From Nitrospiraceae bacterium (GTDB lineage: Bacteria > Nitrospirota > Thermodesulfovibrionia > Thermodesulfovibrionales > Dissulfurispiraceae), in assembly GCA_003170655.1 (NCBI GenBank), contig PMYY01000223.1, positions 1 to 9,593 on the forward strand: a DNA stretch of 9,593 bases, given 5' to 3'. Made by a program: the position numbers and the translations under genes. Below, piece by piece: positions 1-6,635 of this stretch. Each line of letters starts with the position of its first letter. Position 1 is the stretch's first letter. Below the pieces are notes generated by a model, which was given only the letters and a program-made list of their open reading frames with translations, ran no database searches and was not told the origin of the DNA.

Positions 1-551
1 CTATCAAGCACACTCTCGAATTTTTGCCGGTCTATGTTCATCACAATAGTTCCGAACATAGTAATGAAACGCCGATAGGCGTCATAAGCAAATCGTTCAT
101 TATTGGTTCTTTTTATGATCCCCACCAGAGTATCCGGATTGATTCCCAGGTTCAGGACGGTGTCCATCATTCCCGGCATCGAGAATTTAGCTCCTGATCG
201 GACAGAAACTAGCAGGGGATTGGAAGGATCTCCGAACTTCATCCCCATCGATTTCTCCATACGCTTCATATGCGTTAGAACCTGATCCCAAAGGCCGGCC
301 GGATACTTCATACTGTTCTTAAAATACTCATTGCACCCTGTGGTAGTTATGGTAAATCCTGCCGGGACCGGCACCCCGAGGTTTGTCATTTCTGCAAGAC
401 CAGCACCCTTCCCGCCCAGCAAGTCCTTCATCTCGGCGCTGCCCTCGGCCTTGCCGAGCCCGAAGAAGTAGACGTACTTGGCGGCCTTAACGGACTTGAG
501 CGGTTTCTTTGGTGCCGCGGTACGTCTTTCCCCTTTAACGGTCTTTGCCAT
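1..551 (-). CDS. ppdK: Pyruvate, phosphate dikinase, N-terminal part (runs off the left edge)
   Basis: This cytoplasmic enzyme interconverts pyruvate + ATP + Pi and phosphoenolpyruvate + AMP + PPi. About 183 N-terminal residues are visible, all within the ATP-grasp-type nucleotide-binding domain. I see YVYFFGLGKAEG at about residues 26-37, the glycine-rich GGKGAGLAEM at 46-55, PVPAGFTIT at 61-69, and SVRSG followed by FSMPGMMDT from residue 116. Lys48 and Arg118 correspond to the ATP-binding Lys22 and Arg92 of the Clostridium symbiosum enzyme; both are offset by 26. The start is fixed by AGGAGG six bases upstream of the ATG; the next in-frame Met is residue 41, inside the conserved fold. Residues 1-25 form an extra tail rich in Lys, Arg, Ala and Pro. 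The gene is transcribed divergently from nadE. The identification is firm; the phosphohistidine and PEP domains lie outside the window. Confidence 0.96.
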   Translation of the reverse strand, partial: MAKTVKGERRTAAPKKPLKSVKAAKYVYFFGLGKAEGSAEMKDLLGGKGAGLAEMTNLGVPVPAGFTITTTGCNEYFKNSMKYPAGLWDQVLTHMKRMEKSMGMKFGDPSNPLLVSVRSGAKFSMPGMMDTVLNLGINPDTLVGIIKRTNNERFAYDAYRRFITMFGTIVMNIDRQKFESVLD

Positions 552-556
552 GATAT

Positions 557-562
557 CCTCCT
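557..562 (-). promoter_or_regulatory. Shine-Dalgarno site of ppdK
   Basis: A perfect AGGAGG on the minus strand, five bases (ATATC-like spacer plus A) before the ATG at 549-551. It decides the ppdK start and shows that the unusual basic N-terminal tail is very probably translated. Confidence 0.85.
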
Positions 563-581
563 ACTTATGTCTATAGTCTGA

Positions 582-587
582 ATTATA
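582..587 (-). promoter_or_regulatory. Possible -10 element for ppdK
   Basis: A consensus TATAAT lies on the minus strand about 31 bases upstream of the ppdK ATG, a sensible place for a promoter with a short leader. No hexamer resembling TTGACA lies 16-18 bases further upstream (the sequence there is close to TAGGAT), so the call rests on the -10 box alone and may be chance. Confidence 0.25.
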
Positions 588-660
588 GTGCGGTCTTCAA
601 TTTTATCCTACATTCCCGAAAATATCAAGAAAGGACATAGAGACTATACTGACGATGACC

Positions 661-673
661 GGAATTGAATTCC
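661..673. repeat. 13-bp perfect palindrome, GGAATT-G-AATTCC
   Basis: Two 6-base arms are perfect inverted repeats around one central G. It sits about 110 bases upstream of ppdK and 213 bases upstream of nadE. The form is compatible with a dimeric repressor operator, but nothing else supports that. Confidence 0.3.
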
Positions 674-706
674 CTTGTTATTCAGACTCTTTTAAAAAGG
701 AGCGCC

Positions 707-757
707 ATGCTAGACTTATTTGGAGCTGCGCTGACCCGATTATCACTAAGTTGTTAA
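707..757 (+). CDS. Possible 16-residue leader peptide ORF (very uncertain)
   Basis: The ATG is preceded by AAGGAG with a 4-base spacer, which is a better ribosome-binding site than nadE has. The ORF encodes MLDLFGAALTRLSLSC and stops with TAA. It lies about 130 bases before nadE on the same strand. The peptide has no run of one amino acid as expected of a classic attenuator and matches no family I know. It could equally be a chance ORF in an intergenic region. Confidence 0.15.
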   Translation: MLDLFGAALTRLSLSC

Positions 758-844
758 TGCTAGCAGGGATTCTCATTGGATTTAGGCCGCATAGCCTTTA
801 CAAACGGGGCATGGCTAAGTAAAATCAATGAGTAAAGCGATCCT

Positions 845-864
845 CCCGGCAATAAATTGCCGGG
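845..864 (+). promoter_or_regulatory. Hairpin in the nadE leader
   Basis: CCCGGCAA pairs perfectly with TTGCCGGG, giving an 8-bp GC-rich stem (9 bp if the T-A next to it pairs) around a 2-4 base loop. There is no T-run after it, so it is not an ordinary intrinsic terminator. It ends about 11 bases before the likely ribosome-binding site of nadE, so in RNA it would stand immediately upstream of the initiation region. Possible roles are mRNA stabilisation or control of translation; neither is shown. Confidence 0.5.
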
Positions 865-885
865 TATCTGCGCCCAAGAGGTTTA

Positions 886-2640
886 ATGAAGAAAGTTCGG
901 TTGGCACTCTGCCAGATTAACCCCACGGTCGGCGATCTGTCGGGTAATGTAAAAAAGATAATAGAACGGATAAATAAACTCGGAGAATATCTGCCGGACA
1001 TCATCGTATTTCCCGAACTCGCCGTTACGGGCTATCCTCCCGAAGATCTGTTATTGAAGCCGCATTTTATCGATGACAATATCGAAGCTCTTCAGGAAAT
1101 ACAGAAGAGTGTAGGCGACTTTATTGCGATAGTGGGGTTCGTCGACAAAAGCGAAGACATTTATAATGCGGCCGCTGTAATACATCAGGGGAAATTGCTC
1201 GACGTGTATCACAAGATACATCTGCCCAACTACGGCGTGTTTGACGAATTTCGTTACTTCAAGCCTGGCAAACGGTATCCCGTCTACAAGATGGGCGCAA
1301 TAAAATTCGGAATTAATATATGCGAGGATATCTGGTATCCGGACGGACCCGCTTCGGTACAGGCCTCGCATGGCGCGGAGTTCATAATTAACATCAATGC
1401 ATCTCCGTATCATATGGGAAAAGCCGGAACGCGGTTTAAGATGCTCTCGACCCGCGCCTCTGACAACAGCCTGGTCATTGCTTATCTCAATACGGTAGGC
1501 GGCCAGGACGAGCTTGTTTTCGATGGCCACAGTCTTGTAATCAATGAACATGCGGGGCTTATTGCAGAAGGGAAATGTTTTGCAGAAGATGATATCGTTA
1601 TAGATATCTGCCTCGAAGAGGCTTTCATGAAGAGGCTCCATGCGCCTCACGATCGCGAGGTCGCCGGGCCTGCGGATAATTATCAAATAGATGAAATCGT
1701 AATCGATCATGGACCCCTGAAAAATGAAGATGTTCTTGTGCCGGCCGCTATGCGCGGTACCGTCAGGTCTGTTTGCGATGCCGGCCCGGCAACAAATGGT
1801 GAGATCTATAATGCGCTCGTTCTTGGAACACGGGACTATGTAGTCAAGAATGGCTTCGGAAAAGTCTGTATCGGCCTAAGCGGAGGTATCGATTCGTCCC
1901 TTGTAGCCGCAATTGCTGTGGATGCAATAGGAAATGACAATGTTACAGGTATTTTCATGCCAACACACTTCACTTCAGCAGAAAGCAGGGAAGATGCTTA
2001 TGCTCTGGCAGAACATTTAGGGATAATGATACTTGAGATCCCAATAAGGCCTGTATTAGATGCTTATCTCTCCTCTCTGAAGCCTCACTTCAGGGAACTT
2101 CCGCCCGGCATTGCAGAGGAGAATCTGCAGGCGAGAATCAGGGGAAATATTCTGATGGGCATGTCGAACAAGTTCGGATGGCTCGTGCTCACTACCGGCA
2201 ACAAGTCTGAAATGAGCGTCGGTTATGCCACATTGTATGGAGACATGGCCGGCGGGTTTGCGCCCATTAAGGATGTTCCCAAAACCCTCGTTTTCAAACT
2301 CAGCGAATGGAAAAACATCGATTCAGGCAAGTCCGTTATTCCTGAACGAGTTTTGACGAAGGCGCCTACAGCCGAATTGAGGTTTGACCAGAAAGACACC
2401 GACAGTCTCCCCCCCTACGAAATCCTTGACCCAATTCTCAAGGCATACATCGAAGACGATAGAAGTTACGAAGAGATACTCAATCTTGGCTTCGACAGCG
2501 ATTGCATCAAAAAGGTTATTGCGCTTGTCGACCTGAGCGAATACAAAAGGAGGCAGTCTCCTCCGGGCATCAAGATAACACCAAGGGCCTTCGGCAGGGA
2601 CAGAAGGTTCCCGATAACGAATCGCTACAGGAACTACTGA
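886..2640 (+). CDS. nadE: Glutamine-dependent NAD+ synthetase
   Basis: It makes NAD+ from nicotinic acid adenine dinucleotide, ATP and glutamine, the last step of NAD synthesis. The 584-residue protein has the usual two-domain layout. An N-terminal nitrilase-like glutaminase domain (about 1-260) carries the Glu-Lys-Cys triad: Glu44 in FPELAVTGYPPEDLL, Lys110 in YHKIHLPNYGVFDE, and Cys146 in GINICEDIWYP. A C-terminal N-type ATP-pyrophosphatase domain carries the P-loop SGGIDSS at 332-338, LTTGNKSE at 435-442, and GDMAGGFAPIKDVPKT soon after. All key residues are present, and the length is normal for the two-domain form. The ATG is preceded by AAGAGG with a short 4-base spacer. It heads the plus-strand block; a hairpin lies just upstream. 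The call is firm. Confidence 0.97.
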   Translation: MKKVRLALCQINPTVGDLSGNVKKIIERINKLGEYLPDIIVFPELAVTGYPPEDLLLKPHFIDDNIEALQEIQKSVGDFIAIVGFVDKSEDIYNAAAVIHQGKLLDVYHKIHLPNYGVFDEFRYFKPGKRYPVYKMGAIKFGINICEDIWYPDGPASVQASHGAEFIININASPYHMGKAGTRFKMLSTRASDNSLVIAYLNTVGGQDELVFDGHSLVINEHAGLIAEGKCFAEDDIVIDICLEEAFMKRLHAPHDREVAGPADNYQIDEIVIDHGPLKNEDVLVPAAMRGTVRSVCDAGPATNGEIYNALVLGTRDYVVKNGFGKVCIGLSGGIDSSLVAAIAVDAIGNDNVTGIFMPTHFTSAESREDAYALAEHLGIMILEIPIRPVLDAYLSSLKPHFRELPPGIAEENLQARIRGNILMGMSNKFGWLVLTTGNKSEMSVGYATLYGDMAGGFAPIKDVPKTLVFKLSEWKNIDSGKSVIPERVLTKAPTAELRFDQKDTDSLPPYEILDPILKAYIEDDRSYEEILNLGFDSDCIKKVIALVDLSEYKRRQSPPGIKITPRAFGRDRRFPITNRYRNY

Positions 2641-2746
2641 TTGTAAACATCCCGGCATTAAAAAAGGGACTATAGTCTGTAAGAACACCACAACTTTACA
2701 AACTGTAAGATTTTTGCTTGACAAACTTCGTTAGAAGGGAGGATTT
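2641..2746. other. Gap between nadE and the ferritin-like gene
   Basis: These 106 bases contain no convincing terminator. They hold a 10-base palindrome GACTATAGTC (2668-2677), an 8-base direct repeat CTGTAAGA at 2677-2684 and 2703-2710 (26-base period), and the inverted repeat TTACA-AAC-TGTAA at 2696-2708. A perfect TTGACA at 2718-2723 has no matching -10 box at the right distance. The ferritin-like gene may have its own regulated promoter here, or be read from the nadE transcript. Confidence 0.5.
2696..2708. repeat. Inverted repeat TTACA-N3-TGTAA upstream of the ferritin-like gene
   Basis: Two 5-base arms flank AAC, 38 bases before the ATG of the diiron protein gene. The position and symmetry suit a small operator. 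It does not match the PerR or Fur box consensus that I know, so the cognate regulator, if any, is unknown. Confidence 0.3.
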
Positions 2747-3223
2747 ATGGAAAAGTACTCTATTGGTGAAATAATCGAACAGGCCATTCAGACTGAACAG
2801 TTGGGTTATCAGTTTTATTCCTCAATGTCGGAACGTTTCAAGGATAATCTTGAACTTAAGAAACTGTTCGATACACTTTCGGAAAAAGAACTGCACCACA
2901 AGGCCGTCTTTGAGGGGCTGAAAGGGGCGGTTTCGAAGCCGGAGGGAGAACCGGAATGCTGGGAAGATGTCTCACTTTATATGCGCGCTATTGTTGAGTC
3001 GGAGTTCTTTCTCGGTAATCATAAATCCCTACCATCAATGGAAAAGATTAAAACTATAGCCGACGCAGTGCAATTCGCCATCGGGTTCGAAAAGGAGACA
3101 CTGCTCTATTTTCTGGGTGTCCGTGATGTCGTAGTTCAGAAAGCGCTTATCAATGAAATAATAGATGAAGAGCGCAGCCATATAAGATGGCTCAGTGCAT
3201 TCAAGAGTACCCTGCGCCGATAG
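2747..3223 (+). CDS. Ferritin-like (rubrerythrin-family) diiron protein without rubredoxin domain
   Basis: This 158-residue, apparently all-helical soluble protein has the four-helix diiron-carboxylate pattern: Glu17 in helix 1, E48-x-x-H51 in helix 2, Glu84/Glu86 and Glu115/Glu117 in the third-helix region, and E142-x-x-H145 in the last helix. This is the spacing of the rubrerythrin/ferritin-like superfamily. There is no CxxC pair, so the rubredoxin domain of true rubrerythrin is missing; Cys71 is the only cysteine. Family members handle peroxide or store or transfer iron; which applies here cannot be told. The start follows AGAAGGGAGG a few bases upstream. rsmI begins 4 bases after its stop, so the two are probably co-translated. 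The fold is confident, the exact role open. Confidence 0.85.
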   Translation: MEKYSIGEIIEQAIQTEQLGYQFYSSMSERFKDNLELKKLFDTLSEKELHHKAVFEGLKGAVSKPEGEPECWEDVSLYMRAIVESEFFLGNHKSLPSMEKIKTIADAVQFAIGFEKETLLYFLGVRDVVVQKALINEIIDEERSHIRWLSAFKSTLRR

Positions 3224-3227
3224 CCCT

Positions 3228-4049
3228 ATGGCAGCCGGGAAATTGTATATCGTCGCTACACCCGTCGGCAATCTTGAAGACATCACCCTCCGGGCACTTA
3301 GGATATTGCGCGAGGTCGATGTCATTGCCGCCGAGGACACCCGGCATTCGCTCAAGCTACTCAATAATTACGGCATTGCGAAACCGCTTATTAGTTACTG
3401 GTCGGAGAAGGAGAAGGTAAAGGCGGAAGCGATACTGGACAGATTGAAGACAGGCCTCTCGGTAGCCCTGATCTCAGATGCGGGAACGCCGGGCATTTCT
3501 GATCCCGGATCGGTATTGATCAGACGGGCCATCGAAGAGAAGATCGATATCATTCCAATACCCGGACCATCGGCCCATACTGCCGCCCTTTGCGTCTCAG
3601 GCCTCCCGACCGAGGAATTCACCTTTCTCGGGTTTCTGCCTTCAAAAAGCGGTCAAAGGCAGAGGCGCCTGTATGAGTTGAAACATGAGTTACGGACCCT
3701 CATTTTTTACGAAGCGCCCCACCGGCTTTTGCAGACACTTTCTGACATAAATGAAATCCTGGGAGATCGGAGAGTTGCCCTTTCAAAAGAGATCTCGAAG
3801 ATCCATGAAGAAATTCTTAGGGGCACTCTTGCCGAAGTGCGCGCAGCACTCCAAACCCGAATGATTGCGGGAGAATATGTGATTATTGTCGAGGGATTCC
3901 ATAAACAGGAGGTCGGTCTTGATGAGGCACTATTCGAAGTGCTGGCACTCATTAAGAAAGGACTTGGACGAAAAGAGGCGGTCAGGACAGTAGCAGAAAT
4001 GTACGGTGTCAGCAAGAAGGAACTCTACGACAAGAGCCTCTCCCGTTAA
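3228..4049 (+). CDS. rsmI: 16S rRNA (cytidine1402-2'-O)-methyltransferase
   Basis: It methylates the ribose of C1402 in the 16S rRNA decoding centre, using S-adenosylmethionine. The 273-residue protein belongs to the tetrapyrrole-methylase fold. It shows LYIVATPVGNLEDIT at residues 6-20, AAEDTRHS at 34-41, SDAGTPGISDPG at 83-94, PGPSA soon after, then FYEAPHR and a GEYVIIVEG strand. A short C-terminal helical segment (ALIKKGLGRKEAVRTVAE) is typical of the family. I chose the ATG at 3228 because homologues begin a few residues before LYIVATP. The in-frame GTG at 3195 would add 11 residues and overlap the upstream gene. No strong Shine-Dalgarno precedes 3228, which fits coupling to the gene that stops 4 bases earlier. 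The stop overlaps the stop of the opposing GH57 gene. Confidence 0.95.
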   Translation: MAAGKLYIVATPVGNLEDITLRALRILREVDVIAAEDTRHSLKLLNNYGIAKPLISYWSEKEKVKAEAILDRLKTGLSVALISDAGTPGISDPGSVLIRRAIEEKIDIIPIPGPSAHTAALCVSGLPTEEFTFLGFLPSKSGQRQRRLYELKHELRTLIFYEAPHRLLQTLSDINEILGDRRVALSKEISKIHEEILRGTLAEVRAALQTRMIAGEYVIIVEGFHKQEVGLDEALFEVLALIKKGLGRKEAVRTVAEMYGVSKKELYDKSLSR

Positions 4050-6259
4050 TACCACATGAGCTTCTCGAAATCGGCCGATGGCACTGTCAGCATGACATGT
4101 CCCCTCAACGGGCAGCGTTCGAAGCTCTTTTCGACAATAGTCACCCTTTCCCCAGCCGGAATCAAGCTTCCGTTACTCTTTATAACCTCGAGGGCGAAAT
4201 GCACCTCTTCGTTTTCTTTCGCTTTAATAAGCGAAAAAGGTATACCGATTTCGAAAATGTCCAAAGACGCAGCCTCCACATGAGTTTCAACCCGCACCCA
4301 ATCTTCGTTCCTCTTTTCATAAGCGGCTGCAATATTTGCCGAAGGCTCGAAAACGATCTTATAGACAAAGGGATGGTAAATATCTATTAGGAGAGAAACC
4401 TTCTCATCGAGCCTGTCGAAAGGAACTACCGGGTCAACGCGGATATACAGGCTGTCCTTGTTGAACCCATAATAAAGGTCCTTGATGCAGCTCTCGGCCT
4501 TATGCATGCTACCGCCACCCTTTTTAACGTCGATATGTCCGCTGTTGTACCATTCATAATAGCTCGTTACCATGCCGTCGATCTTCGGCGAAATGAATCC
4601 CATTACCCCGGTCCCGGGGACTACCTTTCGGTCTTCCAGCAGTATAGGCACATAGAGATTCGGCGGAACCTCTTTGCCGATGACTTTATATACCTTCACC
4701 AGATAGTTTCGGAAGAGTTCATCGAATTGGTCCTGGCTTTCGGTGGTATGCTCGTCTCCGTACCACCAATTCCAGTCGCTCCCCTCTGCAGCATATAGCG
4801 CCCTCCATGCCTCGGAAAGATCGGTCGCCGGATGCTCCGCGGCATGCGCTTCCAGATCATCCCGTGTCTGTGAAAGATAGTCCCAGGCGAGGTTGTCCTC
4901 CTCGTGTCCAATCCAAACATGAAAATCGGCATTTATCCAGGACCCTGCATGAAGCCTTTCCAATCGTTCACCAGGCCCGAATTCATCGAGATATTCCGAC
5001 ATGGTAACCGTCTTAAATCTCTTGTCGTAGGTCAGAGTGCGGTAAAGTAAGTTCAGAAAATCATGGCCGTCGTTCTGATAATACTCCCATGCATTTTCTC
5101 CATCGAGTATAACGGGCACAACATGAGGCTGATCGTTCGGCAGGGAATCCCTTATTTGAACAAGCCTCCCGATGAAGTCGGAGACCGACCTTTCGGGGCT
5201 CCAGCCGGAATAGACAAAACCTATCTGATCCGATAGTTTAAGGTCCCTGAAGAAGATCGACAGCCCGGCATGGAGGTAAGGCTTATACAGTGCAGCAGGA
5301 TCGCTCGGATTTCCCTCATTGTTCCTCAGAGGACGCTTAAGTGAACGGGCAAGAACTTCCTCGTCTGTTGCGACCCATCGAAAACCTTCTGAGCGTATAG
5401 CCGATGCGACCTCTTCGCTCACCGATCCCTCAGACGGCCACATTCCCACGGGCCGGTAACCGAAGCTTTTTTTGAAGAATTCAACCCCCATTTTTATCTG
5501 TTTGATTGCATCTTCCGGATGCGAAAACCGTTTTTTAGGGAGCTTTACGTTAGGCATCGCTATCCGCGCCGAATCAGTATCCCATAACAACGGAAGAATA
5601 GGATGGTAAAACGGGCTCACCGAGATCTCTATCTGGCCCGACGCGGAAAGCTTCTGGTATTCAGGGATAATCTGTTTCAGGATATCGAATTGCTTGGTTA
5701 TCACCAATATCTTCTCTTCCTCACTGAAATCCCTATGTTTCTCTACAAGCCCTCTCAGGAAAGGATCACTTTCCCTGAACATAGGATCGATCCAAGTGAG
5801 GTTGAAGAGCAGCTGGAGGTCTCTGATGTCCTGATCGTTGAAATAACGCACCGTTCTGCCTATGTCGCCCTTTGAATACCTCAAACCCCTCTTGACGAGA
5901 AGTTCATAGTACCTTGGATATGGTTTGACCATCGTATCCCAGTTAGCTAGGAAAAAATTCTCGACAACGAAAAGCCTCTCTTCCGCAGTCAGATGTCCGG
6001 GTGCTTTCATGGTCAGTTCCAGGTGACGGTCAGTCGCGTTATTATCTACATAGTCATTAAGCTGCTCCATGAGAGAAGGCACAACGTTGAAGGTCTGTCT
6101 CAGGTCCGGAAATGCTTCGAGTATCTTAAGAGTATCGAGGTAATCCTTGACGCCATGAAGCCTCACCCAAGGGAGGGTGTAGATTCCGCTCAACGGGTCC
6201 TTGTAGCAAGGCTGGTGCATGTGCCAAAGGAAAGCGATGTGCAGGGGCTTGTCGTTCAT
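4046..6259 (-). CDS. Glycoside hydrolase family 57 protein (alpha-amylase/alpha-glucan-active type)
   Basis: This 737-residue protein has all five GH57 signatures: HMHQP at 13-17; a GQIEIS...FYHPILPL block near 207-225; GMWPSEGSVSEE with the presumed nucleophile Glu277; VILDGENAWEYY with the presumed acid/base Asp386; and WIGHEEDNLAW at 449-459. GH57 enzymes are retaining hydrolases or transglycosylases acting on alpha-glucans (alpha-amylase, 4-alpha-glucanotransferase, amylopullulanase, branching enzyme); sequence alone does not say which. There is no signal peptide, so it should act in the cytoplasm, for example on glycogen-like reserves. Residues from about 530 form an extra, probably beta-rich domain that could bind carbohydrate; I do not recognise it securely. 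It lies 22 bases after ftsB and has no clear Shine-Dalgarno. The family is certain, the substrate unknown. Confidence 0.93.
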   Translation of the reverse strand: MNDKPLHIAFLWHMHQPCYKDPLSGIYTLPWVRLHGVKDYLDTLKILEAFPDLRQTFNVVPSLMEQLNDYVDNNATDRHLELTMKAPGHLTAEERLFVVENFFLANWDTMVKPYPRYYELLVKRGLRYSKGDIGRTVRYFNDQDIRDLQLLFNLTWIDPMFRESDPFLRGLVEKHRDFSEEEKILVITKQFDILKQIIPEYQKLSASGQIEISVSPFYHPILPLLWDTDSARIAMPNVKLPKKRFSHPEDAIKQIKMGVEFFKKSFGYRPVGMWPSEGSVSEEVASAIRSEGFRWVATDEEVLARSLKRPLRNNEGNPSDPAALYKPYLHAGLSIFFRDLKLSDQIGFVYSGWSPERSVSDFIGRLVQIRDSLPNDQPHVVPVILDGENAWEYYQNDGHDFLNLLYRTLTYDKRFKTVTMSEYLDEFGPGERLERLHAGSWINADFHVWIGHEEDNLAWDYLSQTRDDLEAHAAEHPATDLSEAWRALYAAEGSDWNWWYGDEHTTESQDQFDELFRNYLVKVYKVIGKEVPPNLYVPILLEDRKVVPGTGVMGFISPKIDGMVTSYYEWYNSGHIDVKKGGGSMHKAESCIKDLYYGFNKDSLYIRVDPVVPFDRLDEKVSLLIDIYHPFVYKIVFEPSANIAAAYEKRNEDWVRVETHVEAASLDIFEIGIPFSLIKAKENEEVHFALEVIKSNGSLIPAGERVTIVEKSFERCPLRGHVMLTVPSADFEKLMWY

Positions 6260-6267
6260 TATTCAGG

Positions 6268-6273
6268 ATTATA
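6268..6273 (-). promoter_or_regulatory. TATAAT just upstream of the GH57 gene
   Basis: A perfect TATAAT on the minus strand lies 8 bases before the ATG at 6257-6259, inside the 22-base ftsB/GH57 gap. If active it would start transcription at or next to the start codon, giving a nearly leaderless mRNA, and the gene indeed lacks a clear Shine-Dalgarno. The -35 region has no good match at 16-18 bases, so this is weak. Confidence 0.2.
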
Positions 6274-6281
6274 CAACAGGT

Positions 6282-6635
6282 CTACTTGTCATTTTTCTTG
6301 TATTGAAAAATGAATTCGTCGGGTTTTGCCATGCCGTATTCTTCACGGGCATACTTTTCGATAAAATATGGGTCCTTTTTTAGTGAGTTAACCTGTTCGC
6401 CAAGTGCCTTGTTCTCCTTGCCGACCTGGGATATTTCGCTCTCGAGACGCCCTCTATTTTTCTTGAGTTCAAGGTATTTAATCAGGCCCATATCTCCGAA
6501 TACGAGGTTGTAAGACAGATAGGCCATTGCAACAGCTACGCATGCAAAGAAAATATATGTCCGCTTCCTCTGCTCACCCGAGATCTGCTGGCGCAGACCC
6601 CGCGTTTTTGTGCGATATTTTGCGACTCTCGCCAT
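6282..6635 (-). CDS. ftsB: Septum formation initiator, FtsB/DivIC family
   Basis: This is a small bitopic division protein; FtsB forms a coiled-coil complex with FtsL and FtsQ at the septum. The 117 residues show a basic cytoplasmic tail (1-26, with R, K and Q), one transmembrane segment at about 27-46 (YIFFACVAVAMAYLSYNLVF), a heptad-like coiled coil at about 51-87 (LIKYLELKKNRGRLESEI and on), and the family signature DPYFIEKYAREEYGM at 88-102. The ATG overlaps the stop of eno by one base (TAATG), and no Shine-Dalgarno is evident, so translation probably depends on ribosomes finishing eno. An eno-ftsB pair is common in bacteria. The cytoplasmic tail is somewhat longer than in E. coli FtsB, closer to the DivIC form. 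Confidence 0.9.
   Translation of the reverse strand: MARVAKYRTKTRGLRQQISGEQRKRTYIFFACVAVAMAYLSYNLVFGDMGLIKYLELKKNRGRLESEISQVGKENKALGEQVNSLKKDPYFIEKYAREEYGMAKPDEFIFQYKKNDK

Larger units (their letters stand above)
552..885. other. Divergent intergenic region between ppdK and nadE
   Basis: This 334-base gap holds the upstream regions of two divergent genes. It contains the ppdK ribosome-binding site and possible -10 box, an odd-length palindrome at 661-673, a possible 16-codon ORF at 707-757, a weak inverted pair TAGCC/GGCTA around 792-816, and a strong hairpin at 845-864 just before nadE. I see no tRNA, no riboswitch family I recognise, and no remnant of a longer gene on either strand. No clear sigma-70 promoter for nadE could be picked by eye. 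Confidence 0.7.

Noticed and set aside
790..820. Possible tRNA or riboswitch around the TAGCC/GGCTA pair
   Set aside because: Only a 5-base stem with a large loop is visible, with no T-loop consensus or known riboswitch core.
828..920. 30-codon ORF starting ATGAGTAAAGCG and running into nadE
   Set aside because: No ribosome-binding site precedes it, it overlaps the nadE start in another frame, and it includes the hairpin sequence.
1051..1710. 219-codon open frame on the minus strand inside nadE
   Set aside because: It is wholly antisense to a complete, motif-rich nadE, and its protein shows no recognisable domain. It is the shadow of a real gene.
2718..2723. Perfect TTGACA as a -35 box for the ferritin-like gene
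   Set aside because: The matching -10 position falls on the ribosome-binding site and start codon and contains no TATAAT-like hexamer.
3195..3227. Upstream GTG start for rsmI
   Set aside because: It would add 11 residues not seen in the family, overlap the diiron gene, and it has no better ribosome-binding site than the ATG at 3228.
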